The notes under the pieces are model-generated. The model was not told the origin of the DNA. It searched no databases and worked only from the letters and a program-made list of their open reading frames with translations. Shown piece by piece: positions 38,301 through 47,300 of a stretch of DNA of 59,247 bases (its first letter is position 1; the number at the start of each line of letters is the position of its first letter). Both the position numbers and the translations under genes were made by a program. Source of the stretch: a virus; the IMG/VR virus record IMGVR_UViG_3300021961_000105, positions 1 to 59,247 of that record. The stretch is one strand, 5' to 3'.

Positions 38301-41300
38301 ACTCATGATTTGCGGATGTTGTTACAGTTGATAATCCAGTAACTTCGTAATATGCAAATGTACTAATTCCAATTTCTGACCAACCTTCAAATACATGAGG
38401 AATAGTTGAAATTCCAGCATTCATAGTGAAACTGGTAGAACTTATAGAAGTTAGAACTGGGAATACTCTTCCATAAGAAGATGTGCCATCTGGGAAGATT
38501 GTTGTTGTAACACCTGCATGTTCTGCAGCACATGAGAAAGGTAAGTTAAATAAGAATACTTCATCACTAGTTTGATTTGCAGGTACATCATCTCGCAATA
38601 ATCCATGAGGAGAATAAGTAACAACTGTACAAATTCCACTAGCCTCATCATAAGAGAAGGTTTGAATACCAACTTCATCATAACCACAAGTAAATGCTAT
38701 GCCAGTGAGAGTTACAAGATCATCTTCACTAAGATTGTGAACAGAATCTGTAGTAATAGTAGTGACTCCGGTTATGTTATTATATAAAACGTTAGAAATA
38801 TTTAAAGAATCATATCTAATTGAGGTATCCGTGTATATTCCCACTGGAGTAAGTTTATCTCCAAGTTTGTATCCAATACCTGGGCGATCAAATTTAAAGT
38901 TTATGACACTGGATCCCATACCGATCTGAACAGAAAGTCTTGCATCCTGACCAACACCAGAAGATCCATCAGCGTAATCAAGTGATAGAGCACTATATCC
39001 AGTAGGCAAACCAATTACTGCGACTGGTAGGGAAGTTGTTGTGTATCCACTTCCAGCATTTACAACAGTATATCCTGTGATTGTTCCACCAGCACCGACA
39101 GAAGCGGTAATACTAGCACCAGTTCCAATAGTGGATGCAATGCTTACTACTGGAGCACTTCTATAACCAGAACCACCACCAGTAACAACAACATCACTAA
39201 TTGTTCCAGCAGCAGAAACAACTACAGTAGCCGCGGCACCAAGTAATGGTATGTAACCAAAACTGGTAGAAATGGAGACTTTCGATATTCTTCCAGCGTT
39301 TGGAGTACCACTTAAGAACCTCAGAACGTTTGTTCCACTACCATCTACAGTATAATCGACAGATGGGTTTTGGAAAACATTGTTGATTAGAACTATTGGA
39401 TTGTTACTAATTTCTGTTGCACTATTAACATCGTTGAAAACTGTGTCTGTTGTCTGGCCATTAGATTTTAAAGTAAATTCTGTCGCTGCAATACCAGTGA
39501 ATGACAACGATATATCATCGAATAGAATGTTCTTGTCCTCTGGAACACCAGCATCAAATCTTCTACTAAATGCTCTACCACCAAATATAGATCCGGTTTC
39601 TAATCCAACAGGACCTATTTGACCATATGGAGCAGTATCAAAATAAATTACATCACCAACAATATTGAAGCTACCGTTTAATACTGTAGCCGCAACACCA
39701 ACAGTATGTGCAGTTGAAACTGTTCCAAAGTAACCTCTCTCAACTTCCACATGATTTTCTGAAGAAACTCCAATCTTTTTGATTGAAACAAGTTCATTAT
39801 CAAGATTAATAATGTCACGAACATTTAATGAAGAAATTCCAGAAGAAACACTCAATATGTTTGTAGAAGCCGTAGAAACACTTGATGCAAGAACAACTTC
39901 AAGAGATTTTCTTGAGAGTGGTTTTTGTATTACTCCATCAATTGTTATTATTACACTAGCATTAGGATCTTTGTATTCTAGAGAATGTGTTGCAGTACCA
40001 ACACCAGTAAGATTCAAGAAAACACTGGTTGACAATCCAGCGAGTTTGAATTGATTATCATTTAGTTTAAATACGAAAAGATTAGATGGCAAAGAATCTG
40101 TGCCAAGTTCAAGTGGTCTGAAAGATAAATCATCATTTGATCCAGACCCACCGATATAAGTACCAGCAATTGAAATCACTGAATTGGAATCATATCCAGA
40201 TCCACCATTTAAAACATCGACAGAAGCAATTTCCCCATCATTATTTCTAAACACATTGAAAGTGGCTCCAGTTGCATCCGAAGAAGGAACTTCCAAATAA
40301 CTTTGATTTGCTTCTGCATCCAGTACTGTTGGACCTGTTGCGGAAACAACAAAACTCAAGTCATTTGTTGGAGTCGTTCCTCCCATGTATGTACCTGCGA
40401 TAGACACAGTTTCTCCAATCGAATATCCACTTCCACCCTTGATTAGAGTTATAGATGTTGAAAGTGGTTGTCCAGTAGATACACTATAAGTAATTGTAAC
40501 AGTGAATTCTGCATCAGTTCCTGTTGTTCCATTACCGACAGTTTGAACATACTGTTTGAAAGACGGTCCTACAGGAGACAGTACTGTAGATACACCTGTT
40601 ATAGAAGTTGTTAATGCGGATGTATATCCATTTTCAAGTATTGCAGTCCCATCAAACTCATGAACGTTCAATAGACTATCAACAGTTCCCGAAACATATG
40701 AAGTAGTTGCAATTCCAATAGGACTTCCATTTGTGTAAGAGTATATTAATTCTTGACCGGACTGGAAATTGTGGTTAAGAATAGTAAATGTATCTGTTGC
40801 AACATCAACACTAGAACCAGTAAATTCATGTTTGAATAGAGAAATTCCTTTATTTTTTAACTTAAAGGTACTCAATCCAACTACGGAACCACCTCTCGTT
40901 AATGATGGGAATGTTAAATCTGGTGCAAAATTTGTACCCAATCCAATAATTGTGGTTATAATTCCAACATAGTTACCGAGAGAAGCTCTGACATCTGCAC
41001 AATCTGCAGTTCCATAGAATTCTGTTGGAATACCGGCAAGACTACTATTTCCTACAGCAACCGTTAGAATTCCAACCAAGGTATCAATATTAGTTTGAAC
41101 ATCAGCACATGAAGATGGATCAGTATTAAATCCTGTAAGTGGGTCTGCTGTAATTGTAAGGTCCTTGGAATACAGTTGGTTTGTAACCGCCTGTTTCATG
41201 TATCCTTTTGCACTTTCAAATGCATAAATTGATTCAGATTCTTCGCCAATAAGTCCATCTGTTCTGGCAACCCCAGCACCATCAAAATACTTTTTAGTGT

Positions 41301-44300
41301 TGTATATTGTGTGTTGATTTGTTCCATAAGACAAGTCCTGTGCGACACCATCAACAATATAACTAAGATCACGATAACACTTATTACCACCAGTGGTATA
41401 GGTTCCAACATTAAGCGCTGGCAGAGTTGCCGTGGACCCTAGAGAGATGATTGACGTTATAATACCTACCAAGGTTATAACATTAGATTGAACGTCGGTA
41501 CAGGCGCTAGGATCTGTATTAGAAACTATGCTTCCTACACCATAAGTTGGTGGACCGGAAGTGATACCAACATCCTGAACAGAAAGTCCATTCCTAATGG
41601 CAATCTTCATCAAATCTCTGGACTGAACAAAGCCATAAATTGACTCCGATTTTCCTCCAGTCAATTTTCCAGAAATAATAATGTCATTACTAAAGTATTG
41701 AGCTGTAAATTCTCTAGAATATGTATTTCCTCCAGTAAATACGTCAACAGAGACTGCATCAACAAATTGACCCAAATCGGTCTTGAATTGAGAAATTACA
41801 GTAGAAATTCCTGGATAAACTGAAACAGTATTAGAATAAGAAGTATCAATAATTTCTTGTCTGTTTAATTGAATCAATCTATATCCATCATAATATCTCG
41901 ATCTCGCATTTGTTTGAGTATCTCCTGGGAAATAGAAATCCGGGAAGCCAATTCCAATGGAAGCAAGAGATCTATCTAGAATTTCTCTTCTATTTGCAAG
42001 AATAAGGTTTCTCGAATCCTTATACCTATTAACATCATCATTAAGTGGATCTGGGGTTACAGTGAAATTAAACTGTTGTTCTACTGATGATTGGTATAAG
42101 GTTGGTGGAGTTTGGTTATTAATTACATATTGTCCAATAAACTTTACATAGTTGTATGCAAATAATGTTTCATCGGTTTCATTTGTAACATATGAAGAAC
42201 CAGCATCCCAATATGCCAAACCAGCTTCAACAGACTTATTATTAGAATTATACTTAAGGTCGTGCGAAACAGCATCAACAATAAAACCAGTATCTCTGAG
42301 GCACTTTTCTTTACTATAAGTTGTACTCAATCCAATATTTGGATAATTAAATTCAACAAATGCAACTACCTCTTCTTTAATAAATTCTTTGTTTAAATCT
42401 AACAAATCAGAAGCGTCTGCATATCTTCCTCTCAGATATTGTTCGGAAGTTCCATTAAATTGACTAGAAATGTCATCAATACTTATAACCTTATTTGTTC
42501 TGTTCAATATGTAAGGTGCCAAATCAACTCCTTCATCAAAGAAAACATTTTGAGTTGATCCATTTTCTAATAATTCTTCCTCATAAACTTTAGCAAAATT
42601 TCTCCTAGTGTTCATTGATGTCACTTCATCAATATTGAGGAAAGTAAAAGAGTCAGTCGCAGCCAATATTGGTTTCATATTGGAAGACTTGGCTATTCCA
42701 ACAGAAACCTCATTTAATGTTGGACTTGTGACAATTTCCAAATCAGAAAATTCTTTAAATCCAGATGGGTGGACAATAGATCTTACAGATTCCCTCCAAG
42801 TAGAATATGGAATATTTCCTTTAATTGAATATGAGAACTTCTGGTAGTAGAAGTTATCAGATATTCTCTGAGAATATTCATTCAAAATACCGGAGGAAAG
42901 ATCTACCGAGGCAGTTTTGTCTCTGGAAACACCAAGAGTTGCAAATAAATTAAATTTATCAAAATATTCTACAGTACCAGTAATTTTAGATGTTTCTCCA
43001 TAAATCTTATCACCTACAGTTATATCGCCAGAAACATTTTTTAATCTCATTTGATTGAGAGTTCCATCCCAACCCCTCTCCATAATTCTACCGGAAAATC
43101 TTGGTGATGTAACAACTTCATTTGAAGAATAATTTACATCATCTTTCAAGATCATTTCAAAAACTGGCATATCATTTTTGTTAACTACGATACCCAGATT
43201 AAATTCATCACTATAATCACCAAAAGTGCCGGTAGATATACCAGTCATATCATAAGTGACAGTGTTGTTAACTGAATTTATTCCAGTAACAGTAAAGAAT
43301 GCATAGTCATATGAAGAAGAATTGAAATTAGCATTACCAAGAGCTCTTGTCTCATCTGTAAGTCTGCAGTTTTCAATAAAAATTTCATCTCCGACTTTAA
43401 AAGGATATACAAAATCAGTACTACCAAATCCAGTAGGTATAAATGGCGTCAGACCTGCAACGTTTGATAATTCCAGAGTTACAGAATCACCTACGACACT
43501 TATATTATCAATCTCATATCCATTTGAATTGAATATTGTTATCACTTCAAGTGGTTTAGCTATAGAGGTGGAGTTTTTATTGATAGTTACATTAGTTACT
43601 GATCCCCCAGAAATAACTGCACCGAGTTCTATTCCCAAATCACTATTTTTTACAAGTAATTTTGGTGGACTATTATATCTTCTACCGCCTGTTATTATTC
43701 CAACATAATCTATAGTTCTTATATCTTTTACACCAATAATCGTAGGAACACTCAAAGATGGTGATAATGTTGCGTCTGTTGGATAGTCAAATCCATCCTT
43801 CACTCTTGTAAAAGTTTCAACTCTACCAATAGTTGGAGATATTAACTTTACAACTGCATTTGTACCAGAATCACTCTTAATTTCTCTAACTTTAGGAACT
43901 TTGGAATATCCTCTTCCTGGGAAGTTTATTTTTAATTTAGATATTGGACCTAATGCAGTTGTGGATGTAGTTTTATAAGAAAAAGTTGTTAGATTTTCAT
44001 TTATAATCTGATTTTCAATAAATGTTGGTTTCTTGTTATTAAAGAAACTAAATGATTTATCAGTTACATTAGAAATAACAAAATCAGCATTAAGTCTGTG
44101 ATTTACAATACTAATTTTATTATTTGACAATACATCATAATCTGTAGATATTTGATTTTTACTTTGTTCGGAAGTTCCTTTAGTAAATAGTCCATAATAA
44201 ATTGGGAAAAACTGGCCAGATAGATCCAAAATTACTTTAGCACCAGGATCTCCGGAAATACCCTCTCTTTGCACAAAGAAACCTGTTCTTTCATTAATTT

Positions 44301-47300
44301 TTTCAACAAAATTAACATCAAAATAAAATTGTAAATCTAAACTTGAAAGACTAGAATCAGATAAATCAAATTCTATCTTTGTTGTTCTTATGCAAGTTAT
44401 TTGTGGATTTATAAAATGTAATTTTTGATCCGAACCACCAATAGAAGTGAAATTAACAAAATTAGAGTCTTCAATATCACTTCTATACTTACATAGTTTT
44501 ATTGCATTATAATCTGTTTTTAAAACATAATAAGTACCATAGTTTTCAAGACCATTTATTGGGTATTGAGCCACATAAACAACTTTATCGCCGGTTTCTA
44601 TATTACCATTATATGAAGAAACATCAATAGAATTATCAGATAATGAAACATCGGAATCAGAGAAAGAAACTTCTCTCATTAAAACTTTTCTATTTACAGG
44701 GTCAAAGAAAACTTTTACAACTTCATTATAGTCAGTGGTTATATTAAATTTAATAATATCATCAACTTGAAGATTATGATTGGATGTTGTAGTTACAACA
44801 CCTAAAGTTTTTCCTATAACTCCAGTAAGTTTAGGATATAAAGTAGTCAGAGAATGAGCTGCACCAATCACACCGTATGATTTTACCTGATCCCAAAATT
44901 CTACAGAATTGTTGTTAGTTCCAATACCATTGGAAGATGATGTTGTAAATCCAACCGTTGACAATCCGATAAAATCTCTACCCAGATTTACAGCGTAAAC
45001 TGTTTGATCATTCTCTAGTTGAATGGATTGAGCAACACCAACATTATTAACATATAAAGATGTTCCAGCAACACCGGATCCAGAATTGTATTTTAGTGGT
45101 TGACCTGTGTAGAATTTGTGACCAGGTAAATAGATACTTCTTGGTGGAATAAATCGGTTTTGCGCTGAGCTAGAACCAAAAGAAATAACACTTCTAATTG
45201 AACCTGTACTTCCAATTCCCACATCACTTCTAGGATCAAAAAATACACTATAGTTCTGTAATGAGTAGTCTTTTACCTCTCCAGTGGGAATTTCAAATTC
45301 TCTCGGAAGAAGAACTACATTGCCACCAGATACTGTATGAATTCCAGTATTTTCTAGTCTGTTTACATAAAAACCAGATCTCTTAAAATCAATACCAGTA
45401 ATTAATAATTTTTCTGTTCCAATTCCTATAAAATCATTGGTATTGAATCCATTAACATCTTTAACTTTTATAAAGGTAAACTTACTTGTTGTTGCTTCAT
45501 CTGCAATATCTTCGGATAATTGTACTTCTTTCTCCTGAACATTCGTTATTTTAACGCCTTGGAAAGCTGCTGCAGTAATAGTGGAGATTCCAGAAATTGT
45601 AATTGGTTGTTGATTTTTAATGCCATGAGGTCCTGAAGTTTTTATCAGAGTATTTGGTTGTCTTACAAAAAATTCTGCTTCAAGTACCTCTTCAACTATA
45701 GAAAAGTTCTCAACTTGTCTTCCTTCTAATTCACTTACAACAATATTTGGTTGTATTCCACCAGTTCCAGATATGTCTACATCTACCGGATCATTTACTT
45801 TATAGTTATCACCACTAGAGAATATTGAAACATCTTCTATTTTACCAGAATTTATTGATGTGACTGAAAATTCCTGTTTATACTCATCTAATACCGTATC
45901 AATTAAATCATAAGAAGAACTAGATCTATTCAAATAATATGGTCCAATATTTCTAGTTAGTTTTGTATCAAAAACATTAAAGTCTTGGTTAAATGCTGGT
46001 AAGAAGTTTTCTGCTGTTGGTTTATTGTAGAAATATGGACCAACAACATATGGATATTTTGGAATAGACTCATTTGATGCACTAACATCTATCGTTGAAA
46101 AATAAGCATATACACCATTAGGGTATTCTGGAGTTATTGCAAATCTACCATTATGAATGTCCAGATCTCCAGATCCATCATACTTATAATCATTGACAAA
46201 GAATCCCCCCTCAAAAGAAGGTGGTCTCTTACCACTAGTAGTATCAACATCTAAGACATAACCAGGATTCATTCTTCTTATGAATCCGCCGGTTGTAGTA
46301 TTATATGCATATGGTCCATAAATTGGATTACCATCATAAGCATAACCCAAAATGGGGGAGTGGTTTACCGTTCCCGTACTCTCCTTATTGTCTTCAGTAA
46401 AATTATCAGACAACTGATATCTCAATATCTTCGGTACGTAGAAAGAAATAAACTGTAGTCCCAGATTCGTATTTTTACTGGAATACAATATTCCATCGTC
46501 ATCTTTATTAATAACTTCTTTACTTTTAGATACTTGATTTATCTTCCATTCAGTTATATTAGCCAAGAATTTGGCATTTTGTCCCCTATTTTTTAAAGTC
46601 AACGTAGTATCTGATGATCCATAACCAACTCCACCAAAAACAATATTAACAGATTGAATAGATCCATCTGATATAATTGGTTCTAGTTGTGCAAAGTTTC
46701 CAGATCCACCTACTATTATTTCACAATTTTTTCTAAATCCCTTTCCTCTATTGATAATTTGAACGTCTACTATTGATCCATCTATAATAATAGGTTTCAA
46801 AATGGCATTGGAAGTTATACTTGAAACTCCAACATTAGGCCTTCTATGGAAATTAATAATATCAGTACATCCAAATCCAATTCCACCATCTTCAAGATAA
46901 ACATCATCAATTGATCCCAATACAATGGGAACCAATTCAGAGGTAATTATCGTTGTAGCTCCAGTACCAGACTTAGATTCCACTTTTATCTCAATAGGTG
47001 GATATCCAAAAGTATGGGTTCCTACTCCCAAAGACTCAAATTTAACAAATTTATTTTTATCGTAATTTTCGGAACTTAATTGAGTACTAACTCCAGCACT
47101 GTATAGTCTAAATTTGTTGTTATTTATTACTTTTACTTGATAATATAAAGATGTCGATAATCCACTAATAGGAGTATCTGATGATTGATAAACTACAAAT
47201 TCTTCATTAGAGAATCCGTGATTTCTTGCATAAACATATGAATCAAAAGTATTAATGCCCGCGATATTATCGTTTGAAGAAAGTAGTGAGGGAACTTTTA

